DNA from: Davidsoniella eucalypti
Taxonomy: Eukaryota > Ascomycota > Sordariomycetes > Microascales > Ceratocystidaceae
NCBI GenBank assembly: GCA_004009845.1
Contig: RMBW01000353.1
Span: forward strand, 17,421-35,645
Direction: 5' to 3'
DNA: 18,225 nt
Below are positions 1 to 8,545 of the stretch, piece after piece. The position numbers and the translations under genes were made by a program. The notes beneath the pieces were generated by a model. The model was not told where the DNA came from. It saw nothing but the letters and a program-made list of their open reading frames with translations, and ran no database searches. Position 1 is the stretch's first letter. Every line of letters begins with the position of its first letter.

Positions 1-88
1 CTGGTAGGGACGGTCAAAAGGCCATTTATTGATTAGTCTTGGCTAGTACTTTTATGAGAGAGGGTAAAGCTTTTCTTACCAAGAGGCC
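1..88. other. Non-plasmid or variant sequence at the outer edge of the left palindrome
   Basis: This stretch is the inverted counterpart of 3521-3608. It follows (in mirror orientation) directly on polymerase codons but has no match in the clean plasmid copy, which continues differently after about 5356. Its base composition is more balanced than the plasmid's. I do not recognise it. It could be a rearranged plasmid form, mitochondrial chromosome next to an integrated plasmid, or a chimera. Confidence 0.6.
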
Positions 89-1095
89 AAGATTTTTCGA
101 ATTTATCGATTCGTATTCAGTATCAAAACCAACAAACTTATTAAAAAGAAATTAATACCTTTCTTCTGTAATGGATCTTTCAAATTCATTCTGAATAACG
201 ATTTAATTCTGGTATTAATTTCGATCATATCGCTTTGTGAGTCACAGTCCTCGTCCAAGATCCAAATTAAATTTACTTAAAATTGTATAGAAAGTAAATA
301 AATCATTTGTAAAAAGACTATATATTCTGGGACAAGTTTGACTTCAAGACCAAACTAACGGCTAACTTCTCGACAAAAATAATTCTAGGTCTAGTCATAA
401 AAGCACCTGTAACTGAATTATTTAAATGTTCCATAAAAAGTTTTATATTATTAAACATAATTAATTCTTCCTCAGGACTAAGTTTAAGTTCTTTTAAAGT
501 AAGTTTTCAATACCACCTCCTCCTTCACTAATTACTTGATCTCAAATATTAGTACTCATATACTTTAAAAGAGCGTCTAAATCAATGTCACAATGTTCAA
601 AAAGAGTTTAACGTCTTCGTTATCGGTGACTTTAACAGAGTCAACGTTATCGAGACTTCTCTGCTTTAGGAGGTTCAACTTTAAGAGTTCAACGTCACAC
701 TCTTCAAAGTCTATTGATAATAGAAGTAAATCTATAGAAGATAAATCTATATCGATATCGGGAACGTCACACTCATCGAAAGTGGTTAAATTAATAGGAG
801 CATCATCATCAAATCTGGAGCATTATCTAAATTAGGTTCTTCGTCACACTCCTCGAAATCAGTATCGTTAATAGTAACGTAATCAAAATCGGAAACTAAA
901 TTGGGTACTAAATCAGGTACACCGTCACACTCTCTTCTAATTCGGGTTCATTAATAGGAACGTCTTCGGGACATTGTTGATGTTATTGATGATGTTGTAG
1001 TTATTAAATAATTTACTAAATAATTATTAAATAAATTAAATAATTATTAAAGAAATTAAATATTTTATTAAATATTTATTAAATAACTCACACAT
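89..1095 (-). pseudogene. Broken inverted copy of the plasmid DNA polymerase N-terminal part
   Basis: On the minus strand this copies the first third of the polymerase gene at 4337-5356, starting at the ATG complementary to 1093-1095. It includes the Phe/Asn/Lys-rich start, the acidic EECD repeats and the run up to exonuclease motif I. Numerous single-base losses break the frame, and the gene is cut off at 88/89 where the sequence leaves the plasmid. I take it as a low-quality second reading of the same DNA rather than a decayed gene. A plus-strand open frame at 593-835 is only its antisense. Confidence 0.8.
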
Positions 1096-1789
1096 TCAAT
1101 CAATTAAAGTTTCTAAAATTGCTAAAATTAGTAAAATAAAAAACTAAAAATTAGTAAACTAAATCAAATTAAAATTATTATCTCTTTCATGTCTTTTACA
1201 TTATATAATTTATTTGTAACCTATAAACAAGTATTTGTTAGGGTAACTCATAATCAGTTCTCACTTCACTAAACTAATCATATCCTAAACAAATTTTGAA
1301 ATGTTATTAGGCCAACTTGTCTAGATCTATTAATCTACTCAAATTCGTCCTTAGGATTTGTGTAGTTTTAACGGTGTTTAAACCCATAAAATCTTGAAGC
1401 AATTTCTAACTTGAAGGCAATTTCTAGTTAAACTGATACCTAACGACACAAAGAAGACTTGAACTCTAGACCTAAACCAAGACTACTTTTGAGTTTTTTA
1501 AACTAAAATACTATTAAAACGCAACTTTTAATTTGAATAATAAATTTTTTAATCGATTTGTTCAAGTTGATTAATCAACTATGAATAGATCAGATAGGTT
1601 ATCTAGTATGACTTAAAAAATCTAGTTATTAATTCAATTCTGCATATATAAAAGTATAAAACAAAATCTACTAAAACACTGGATCAATGTAAACCATACT
1701 GCAAGAAGGTTAAATAAAATCAAATCATGTTGAAGCAATTTATAATTTCAAAAGTCTAGTCTAAATCGCGCATGTTTTAGGGCTCTCTC
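1096..1789 (-). other. Inverted copy of plasmid leader and terminal repeat
   Basis: This is the reverse complement of the plasmid leader and left terminal repeat (compare 3635-4336), again with scattered indels. It holds no gene. Its last bases (1783-1789, CTCTCTC) pair with 1832-1838 (GAGAGAG) and close the stem of the terminal hairpin. Confidence 0.85.
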
Positions 1790-1831
1790 TTGTTAATAAT
1801 AAATAAATAATTTAATGAAAGAAAAGATATC
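1790..1831. other. Left hairpin-loop (telomere turn-around) sequence, 42 nt
   Basis: This AT-rich stretch lies between the perfectly pairing CTCTCTC and GAGAGAG stem ends of the left palindrome and is not itself mirrored, so it is the apex of the inverted repeat. It begins TTGTTAATAATAA and ends in GATATC. It matches the stretch at the right apex (8505-8545) in the same orientation with only a few differences. The simplest reading is a single-stranded terminal loop of a hairpin telomere read through during sequencing. A double-stranded dimer junction would look the same. Confidence 0.7.
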
Positions 1832-2524
1832 GAGAGAGCCCTAAAAACATGCGGATTTAGACTAGACTTTTGAAATTATAAATTGCTTCAACATGATTTG
1901 ATTTTATTTAACCTTCTTGCAGTATGGTTTACATTGATCCAGTTTTTAGTAGATTTGTTTTATACTTTATACATATGCAGAATGAATTAATAACTAGATT
2001 TTTTAAGTCATACTAGATAACCTATCTGATCTATTCATAGTTGATTAATCAACTTGAACAAATCGATTAAAAATTAATTTATTATTCAAATTAAAAGTTG
2101 CGTTTAATAGTATTAGTTTAAAAACTCAAAAAAGTAGTCTTGGTTTAGGTCTAGAGTTCAAGTCTTCTTTGTGTCGTTAGGTATCAGTTTAACTAGAAAT
2201 TGCCTTCAAGTTAGAAATTGCCTTCAAGATTTTATGGTTAAACACCGTTAAAACTACACAAATCCTAAGGACGAATTTGAGTAGATTAATAGATCTAGAC
2301 AAGTTGGCCTAATAACATTTCAAAATTTGTTTAGGATATGATTAGTTTAGTGAAGTGAGAACTGATTATGAGTTACCCTAACAAATACTTGTTTATAGGT
2401 TACAAATAATTATATAATGTAAAAGACATGAAAGAGATAATAATTTTAATTTGATTTAGTTTTACTAAATTTAGTATTTTTAATTTTACTAATTTTAGCA
2501 ATTTTAGAAACTTTAATTGATTGA
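1832..2524 (+). other. Second copy of plasmid left terminal repeat and leader
   Basis: This is a forward copy of the left terminal inverted repeat followed by the leader, homologous to 3635-4336 with about one indel per few dozen bases. It contains no gene. The paired 17-bp direct repeats of the leader are also present here, so they are not an error of one copy. Confidence 0.85.
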
Positions 2525-3520
2525 ATGTGTGAGTTATTTAATAAAATATTTAATAAAATATTTAATTTTTAATAAATTATTTAATTTATTAATAAATTAT
2601 TTAGTAAATTATTTAATAACTACAACATCATCAATAACATCAACAATGTTCCCGAAGACGTTCCTATTAATGAACCCGAATTAGAAGAGTGTGACGGTGT
2701 ACCTGATTTAGTACCCAATTAGTTTCCGATTTGATTACGTTACTATTAACGATACTGATTTCGAGGAGTGTGACGAAGAACCTAATTTAGATAATGCTCC
2801 AGATTTTGATGATGATGCTCCTATTATTTAACCACTTTCGATGAGTGTGACGTTCCCGATATCGATATAGATTTATCTTCTATAGATTTAACTTCTATTA
2901 ATACAATAGACGTTGAAGAGTGTGACGTTGAACCTTTAAAGTTAACCTCCTAAAGCAGAAGTCTCCGATAACGTTGACTCTGTTAAAGTCACCGATAACG
3001 AAGACGTTAAAACTCTTTTGAACATTGTGACATTGATTTAGACGCTCTTTTAAAGTATATGAGTACTAATATTGAGATCAAGTAATTAGTGAAGGAGGAG
3101 GTGGTATTGAAAAACTTACTTAAAAGAACTTAAACTTAGTCCTGAGGAAGAATTAATTATGTTTAATAATATAAAACTTTTATGGAACATTAATATAATT
3201 CAGTACAGGTGCTTTTATGACTAGACCTAGAATTATTTTTGTCGAGAAGTTAGCCTTAGTTGGGTCTTGAAGTCAAAACTGTCCCAGAATATATAGTCTT
3301 TACAAAGATTTATTTAACTTCTATACAATTTTAAGTAAATTTAATTTGGATCTTGGCCGAACTGTGACTCACAAAGCGATATGATCGAAATTAATACCAG
3401 AATTAAATCGTTAATAGAATGAATTGAAAGATCCATTACAGAAGAAAGGTATTATTTCTTTTATAATAAGTTTGTGGTTTTGATACTGAATACGATCGAT
3501 AAACTTCGAGAAAAAATCTT
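2525..3520 (+). pseudogene. Broken second copy of the plasmid DNA polymerase N-terminal part
   Basis: This is a forward copy of polymerase codons 1 to about 340 (compare 4337-5356) starting at the ATG 2525-2527. Many one-base losses in A and T runs, and a few extra bases, shift the frame repeatedly, while the clean copy has none in this interval. The copy ends at 3520, where the sequence changes to the unidentified segment 3521-3633. In the restored frame the variant would add about 20 codons after the switch and then meet a TAA. Confidence 0.8.
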
Positions 3521-3633
3521 GGCCTCTTGTAAGAAAAAGCTTTACCCTCTCTCATAAAAGTACTAGCCAAAGACTAATCAATAAATGGCCTTTGACCGCC
3601 CCTACCAAGAATAGTGCTAAGACAGCAAGTGGT
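3521..3633. other. Non-plasmid or variant sequence, forward copy
   Basis: This is the mirror of 1-88 plus about 25 further bases. It directly follows the six shared bases AATCTT, after which the clean plasmid copy reads AACCAATTAC but this copy reads GGCCTCTTG. I see no recognisable gene. Its presence in both arms of the palindrome shows that the switch was present in the original molecule, or arose before the fold-back, and was not made by the scaffold join at 3634. Confidence 0.6.
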
Positions 3634-3634
3634 N
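3634..3634. other. Scaffold join (single N)
   Basis: The only ambiguous base in the window. It separates the noisy left palindrome from the clean plasmid copy, which starts abruptly at the GAGAGAG stem edge (3635). Order and distance across this point should not be trusted. Confidence 0.95.
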
Positions 3635-3674
3635 GAGAGAGCCCTAAAAACATGCGGATTTAGACTAGACTTTT
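3635..3674 (+). repeat. Left terminal inverted repeat of the plasmid
   Basis: This begins GAGAGAGCCCTAAAAA. It is identical over 32 bp to the reverse complement of the right end, and over 40 bp with one mismatch. Beyond this the two ends are unrelated, so the repeat is short compared with the several-hundred-bp repeats of many fungal mitochondrial plasmids. It also forms the stem base of the terminal hairpin. Confidence 0.9.
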
Positions 3675-4336
3675 GAAATTATAAATTGCTTCAACATGAT
3701 TTGATTTTATTTAACCTTCTTGCAGTATGGTTTACATTGATCCAGTGTTTTAGTAGATTTTGTTTTATACTTTTATACATATGCAGAATTGAATTAATAA
3801 CTAGATTTTTTAAGTCATACTAGATAACCTATCTGATCTATTCATAGTTGATTAATCAACTTGAACAAATCGATTAAAAATTAATTTATTATTCAAATTA
3901 AAAGTTGCGTTTTAATAGTATTTTAGTTTAAAAACTCAAAAAAGTAGTCTTGGTTTAGGTCTAGAGTTCAAGTCTTCTTTGTGTCGTTAGGTATCAGTTT
4001 AACTAGAAATTGCCTTCAAGTTAGAAATTGCCTTCAAGATTTTATGGGTTTAAACACCGTTAAAACTACACAAATCCTAAGGACGAATTTGAGTAGATTA
4101 ATAGATCTAGACAAGTTGGCCTAATAACATTTCAAAATTTGTTTAGGATATGATTAGTTTAGTGAAGTGAGAACTGATTATGAGTTACCCTAACAAATAC
4201 TTGTTTATAGGTTACAAATAAATTATATAATGTAAAAGACATGAAAGAGATAATAATTTTAATTTGATTTAGTTTACTAATTTTAGTATTTTTAATTTTA
4301 CTAATTTTAGCAATTTTAGAAACTTTAATTGATTGA
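3675..4336 (+). promoter_or_regulatory. Plasmid leader region upstream of the polymerase gene
   Basis: About 660 bases without a convincing gene. It holds a near-tandem pair of 17-bp direct repeats (4004-4020 and 4022-4038, TAGAAATTGCCTTCAAG) and a 14-bp pair 24 bp apart (4273-4286 and 4297-4310, TTTACTAATTTTAG) just before the start codon. Replication and transcription signals of the plasmid should lie here, since this is its only long upstream non-coding stretch. I could not pick out a defined mitochondrial promoter. A 23-codon frame at 4150-4221, open only with TGA as Trp, is too short to call. Confidence 0.5.
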
Positions 4337-7300
4337 ATGTGTGAGTTATTTAATAAAATATTTAATAAAATATTTAATTTCTTTAATAAATTATTTAATT
4401 TATTTAATAAATTATTTAGTAAATTATTTAATAACTACAACATCATCAATAACATCAACAATGTTCCCGAAGACGTTCCTATTAATGAACCCGAATTAGA
4501 AGAGTGTGACGGTGTACCTGATTTAGTACCCAATTTAGTTTCCGATTTTGATTACGTTACTATTAACGATACTGATTTCGAGGAGTGTGACGAAGAACCT
4601 AATTTAGATAATGCTCCAGATTTTGATGATGATGCTCCTATTAATTTAACCACTTTCGATGAGTGTGACGTTCCCGATATCGATATAGATTTATCTTCTA
4701 TAGATTTAACTTCTATTAATACAATAGACTTTGAAGAGTGTGACGTTGAACCTCTTAAAGTTGAACCTCCTAAAGCAGAAGTCTCCGATAACGTTGACTC
4801 TGTTAAAGTCACCGATAACGAAGACGTTAAAACTCTTTTTGAACATTGTGACATTGATTTAGACGCTCTTTTAAAGTATATGAGTACTAATATTTGAGAT
4901 CAAGTAATTAGTGAAGGAGGAGGTGGTATTGAAAAACTTACTTTAAAAGAACTTAAACTTAGTCCTGAGGAAGAATTAATTATGTTTAATAATATAAAAC
5001 TTTTTATGGAACATTTAAATAATTCAGTTACAGGTGCTTTTATGACTAGACCTAGAATTATTTTTGTCGAGAAGTTAGCCGTTAGTTTGGGTCTTGAAGT
5101 CAAAACTGTCCCAGAATATATAGTCTTTTTACAAATGATTTATTTAACTTTCTATACAATTTTAAGTAAATTTAATTTGGATCTTGGACGAGACTGTGAC
5201 TCACAAAGCGATATGATCGAAATTAATACCAGAATTAAATCGTTAATTCAGAATGAATTGAAAGATCCATTACAGAAGAAAGGTATTAATTTCTTTTATA
5301 ATAAGTTTGTTGGTTTTGATACTGAATACGAATCGATAAACTTCGAGAAAAATCTTAACCAATTACTATCAATTCAATTGTCTTCTAACTATAATTTTTA
5401 TATGAAAGTACCAAAAATAGTTCCGTTAGAACTTTCGAACGGAGAATACAATAAATGATTTTCCGGTTCCTCTTTAAATTTGGAAAAGATTAGTAATTCT
5501 ACTTTACTTTCTTCTCTAGAACATTTGGTGAACGATTACAGAACTGTATTCTGTAATAGTCATGATTCTTTTATGAATAGAATAATAGAAATCGCCAAGT
5601 CAATTGAAAATTTAAAGGTCGAAGAAAATAAAGATCATTATTTAATAAGTTCAGAAAAATCTTCTGTAGAAAACAAGTTCGAATTTGTAGATTCTTACGA
5701 TTCTAGAGAACTTATTAAAGACATTAAAGAATTACATAAAGAAGGTTATGAAATAACGCTTAAAAATTTCTTCAAAGTAATTAATGAGGCTAGAGGAATT
5801 GAAGAGGATAGCGATATTTCAATAATTAAGAAAACATTAAGTAAAAGTAAAAGTAGAACTAGTATCGGTTTCGGTGATAACAAGGTTAATATTTCCCTAA
5901 ACCAATTTGTTTATTTAAATTTACACGAGTCAGCGGCAGATTTATCGATGTTGAATGATTTTAATTCTATAAAAAATAAATTCGATATCGTTAAAAGGGT
6001 TTTCGTGACTCGTGGAAATGCTTTGAACTACTTTTACGAGGAAGATCATTTAAGTTCTAAAACTAAATGACCTTTTAAATTATATATTAGAGACACTACT
6101 CTATTAGCTCCTGCAGGTGTAAAAAGTTTAAAAGATTTAGGAAATATTTACGGTGGTGAGTTTAGAAAACTAGAAGTAGGAGCTTATAGACAGGGACAAA
6201 TGAAACTTTTAAAGAAAGAAAATCCCGAACTATTTATTCAATACGCTATTAAAGATGCCGAAATTACTTTAAAACACGCTACCTCTCTAGAAGAATTTTA
6301 CGTTGCTAATGGAGGTAGTGGTGTTCCTCTAACCCTTTCTGGGATAGGTAAAAAGTATGTATTTAACTCCTGAGACGCTGACGGTTATAAAGGTTATCAA
6401 ATTAGAAAAGACGTTCCTTTAGGAGACTTAGGAAGTAAAATGTCCCCTAAACTTTTGAGAACTTTTCCTATATTTGAACATCTTTTAAAATTCTCGAAAA
6501 GTTATAGGGGTGGTCGTAATGAGTCTTTCATTTACGGTAAATTAGAAGGTCAAAAATTATATGATTACGATTTAACTAGTGCCTACACAACCGTTATGAG
6601 TTGTCTAGGTAAACCTGACTATCACAAGGTTAGAAAAATTACTGAAAAAGAGTTAAATCATATGAAACCTTGTGAATTCGTTAATAATTATCTATCTTTA
6701 GAAGTAGATTTTAAATTTCCAAAAGATACTAAATTTCCAATGATACCAACTGTTGTTGATGAGAATGTAGAAGCCTATGTTCTGGAAGGAAGTGCTCAAA
6801 TCACAGGGCCCGAATTTTTAGTTGCTAAAAATATGGGTTGTGAATTGACTTTACTATCAGGGTCTATCGTCCCCTACATTATTAAAGAGAATATAGAGTC
6901 AGGTGGAATTTTACGTGACGATGACATAAATTATTATGAAAATCCCTTTAGAAAAATTATTAAGGAACTACAAGAGAAGCGTAGAGAACATCCAAAGAAA
7001 ACTTTTTTTAATTATATGTATAAAGAATAGGAAATTCTATTTATGGTCAAATTTCTATGGGTCTTTCAAATAAGAGCGCTTTTGATACAAAAACTAAAAC
7101 TTACACAAAAATAAGGGAAGTGATTTAGCTAATCCAAATTTTGGCTTCACAAATCACGGGTTTCACTAGAGCTGTTATAGGTGAGTTACTAAATAACATA
7201 TCACTATTCGAAGAAAGTAAAGTTATTTCAGTAACTACCGACGGTTTTATCACTAACGTTGAGGATTTAGAAAACAAAGTTATCGAAAACTCAACTGAAG

Positions 7301-8175
7301 ATAAAACTATTTGTTTAAGAATATATAAGAACTTAAGAAAAGAACTTACAGAAAAAGAAGGATCATTTGATAACAGAGCTCTAGAAATTAAGTTAGAGGA
7401 TGAAGGTAAAGTTTTAAATTGAAAAACAAGAGGACAATTAAGTCAAACTCAAGCTTCGATATCAGCTATAACTGGTTTCCAGAAACAGGGTTTAAACAAT
7501 CCAGAATTATTTGAACTATTCTCTAATTATATATTTAAGAAAAGTTCTAAGTCTTTTCTATTCATACAATCAAGACTTAGAAGTGCTAAGGACATTTTTA
7601 AAGATGGAAGACAAATGCAAATGTTATTTAAGGATCAAATCTATAATCTTGGTTACGATAACAAAAGAATGATTTTAAGAGAATCTATGAAAGAATATTT
7701 AGAAACGGTTCCTTGACCAACTATAAAGAAGTTGAGAGAAATTAGAAAGCTGACTAACGCTATAAAATCACCAGTTTTCGGTAAATTCTTAACAAAAAGT
7801 GGAAATGCTTATAAAAATTTACTGGAGACAGCTATCAGAAATTTTGTTAGAATTATTATTAAACCAGAGTTATGTGAAGAATATGGTATAGAATATAAAA
7901 CTATGACATACACACAAATCATTCAATATATAAATGACTACTACGATAATAATCCTAACGATTTAACTGTTAACGATTTAAGTGTTAATAAAGAGAAATA
8001 CAAGCTGAAACCTTCAGCGATCTCAAATCTAAAGTTTAGAAACAATATACCAAGAACTGTTAATAGAAATATAGAAACAGAAGCGTTCATAGAGTACGTA
8101 AAACAAACTCATCCAAACTTTAAAGAAAATTTATTCTTCAAAGTAAATAGATTTAAGAAATCTAATAAAGTCTAA
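4337..8175 (+). CDS. dpo: Family B DNA polymerase of a linear mitochondrial plasmid (TGA = Trp)
   Basis: Replicative DNA polymerase with 3'-5' proofreading, presumed to copy the plasmid in the mitochondrion. About 1279 residues after one net base is restored. Six in-frame TGA codons (4895, 5456, 6068, 6371, 7420, 7714) read as Trp; no TGG occurs. Domains: Phe/Asn/Lys-rich amphipathic start (4-33); acidic linker with five x(E/D)(E/H)CD repeats (about 54-172); exonuclease motifs FDTEY (Asp328, Glu330), HESAAD (to Asp535) and YAIKD (Tyr636, Asp640); YRGG linker (about 723-726); polymerase motif A DLTSAY (Asp745), motif B KEIGNSIYG (Lys896-Gly904), motif C VTTDGF (Asp969), the form known in this plasmid group. 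The N-terminal 320 residues would hold any terminal-protein part. Starts at the ATG after a TGA-free leader end; stop TAA. The frame breaks near 7027 and twice at 7115-7137, but the inverted copy reads through. Confident of the family, not of the priming mode. Confidence 0.93.
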
Positions 8176-8187
8176 TAAAGTCTAATC
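8161..8187 (+). repeat. 10-bp tandem repeat across the polymerase stop codon
   Basis: TCTAATAAAG occurs twice in a row (8161-8170, 8171-8180) and a third, partial copy TCTAATC follows. The stop codon TAA (8173-8175) lies in the second copy. Because the unit is not a multiple of three, gain or loss of a copy would alter the last residues. The same arrangement is found in the inverted copy at 8863-8889, so it is not a consensus error. Confidence 0.8.
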
Positions 8188-8218
8188 GTACCTAAATTTA
8201 TTTAGGTTTTCACGATTA
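8183..8218 (+). terminator. Stem-loop just after the polymerase gene
   Basis: Nested inverted repeats: outer TAATCGT (8183-8189) with ACGATTA (8212-8218) and inner ACCTAAA (8190-8196) with TTTAGGT (8201-8207), with a four-base loop TTTA. It begins eight bases after the stop codon. It is well placed to end or protect the mRNA, or to act as a cruciform. The function is inferred from position only. Confidence 0.6.
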
Positions 8219-8464
8219 GCATCGTTCTAGGAGGGAAATTTGTCGAATTTTACACTTTTAGTACCACCTAGTAACACTTTATAAAGTACATAATTTAGAC
8301 TATTTTCCAACATTTTTCTAATTTTAATTTAAATTAAATTTAAATTTGATCATCAATTACCAAAGTTGAAAATAGTTCACGTTTCACATTTCACTTTTCA
8401 CATTTGGATTATTACATTTTAAGAAAAATATTTTGGAGTATTTTTGGAGTAATCACTAATCAGA
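8219..8464. other. Plasmid 3' non-coding region
   Basis: AT-rich stretch between the stem-loop and the right terminal repeat. No open frame of note in any frame even with TGA as Trp. It contains an AT palindrome-like run (AATTTAAATTAAATTTAAATT, near 8325-8345) and a short repeat pair TTCACATTTCACTTTTCACA near 8383-8402. It may contribute to the right replication origin. Nothing more can be supported. Confidence 0.5.
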
Positions 8465-8504
8465 AAAAGTCCAGTCTAAATCCGCATGTTTTTAGGGCTC
8501 TCTC
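8465..8504 (-). repeat. Right terminal inverted repeat of the plasmid
   Basis: Reverse complement of the left repeat: 32 bp identical, 40 bp with one mismatch, ending in CTCTCTC. The unique sequence inside it differs completely from that inside the left repeat. The mirror image that follows at 8546 is therefore truly the right end turning back on itself and not a join to the left end. Confidence 0.9.
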
Positions 8505-8545
8505 TTGTTAATAATAAAATAAATTATTTAATGAAAAAAAATATC
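8505..8545. other. Right hairpin-loop (telomere turn-around) sequence, 41 nt
   Basis: Unpaired apex of the right palindrome, between CTCTCTC (8498-8504) and GAGAGAG (8546-8552). Read outward 5' to 3' from the plasmid it has the same sequence as the left apex: it starts TTGTTAATAATAA and ends ATATC. Inside it, TTAATAAT can pair with ATTATTTAA, leaving one bulge, so the loop itself could fold. An asymmetric loop shared by both ends fits a closed hairpin telomere. A concatemer junction remains possible. Confidence 0.75.

Larger units (their letters stand above)
1..3633. repeat. Left-end palindrome of the plasmid (two inverted copies)
   Basis: The stretches 1-1789 and 1832-3633 are reverse complements of each other apart from many one-base gaps, mostly in homopolymers. 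Each is a copy of the left end of the plasmid (compare 3635-5360). The symmetry axis is near 1810/1811. The arms are separated by 42 unpaired bases. Both arms are noisier than the copy after 3634, as expected from one or few raw reads that passed up one strand and down the other. Confidence 0.9.
3635..8504 (+). mobile_element. Linear mitochondrial plasmid unit (invertron-like, with hairpin-type ends)
   Basis: One complete unit of about 4.87 kb, bounded by GAGAGAG/CTCTCTC and 40-bp terminal inverted repeats, very rich in A+T, with a single large gene for a family B DNA polymerase read with TGA as tryptophan. These are the traits of autonomous linear plasmids of fungal mitochondria such as the kalilo and maranhar type. 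Unlike many of those it has no phage-type RNA polymerase gene, so transcription would depend on the host mitochondrial enzyme. Unusually, each end is continued by a loop sequence and then by its own mirror image, which suggests closed hairpin ends or dimer forms. Confidence 0.85.

Noticed and set aside
593..835. Plus-strand open frame of 80 codons, Ser-rich
   Set aside because: It is antisense to the acidic repeat part of the polymerase copy. GAA/GAT-rich codons read backwards give Ser/Phe/Ile codons without stops.
1..3633. Large inverted repeat as a real genomic palindrome or inverted plasmid duplication
   Set aside because: The arms differ mainly by homopolymer gaps and are poorer than the clean copy. 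Read-through of a hairpin or dimer explains this better than a stable inverted duplication.
3642..3648. CCCTAA, the complement of the fungal telomere hexamer TTAGGG, in the terminal repeat
   Set aside because: Only a single hexamer per end, with no array. A chance match is as likely as a nuclear telomere link.
4150..4221. 23-codon frame in the leader using TGA as Trp
   Set aside because: Too short to separate from chance in AT-rich DNA, with no recognisable content.
4552..4854. Minus-strand open frame of 100 codons with SHSSKS repeats
   Set aside because: The reverse of the EECD repeats. Its regularity is inherited from the sense strand, and it has no start context or support of its own.
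4337..8175. Viral rather than plasmid origin of the polymerase
   Set aside because: The TTDG form of motif C, HESAAD exonuclease motif, TGA as Trp and terminal repeats match fungal mitochondrial plasmids. No capsid or packaging gene is present.
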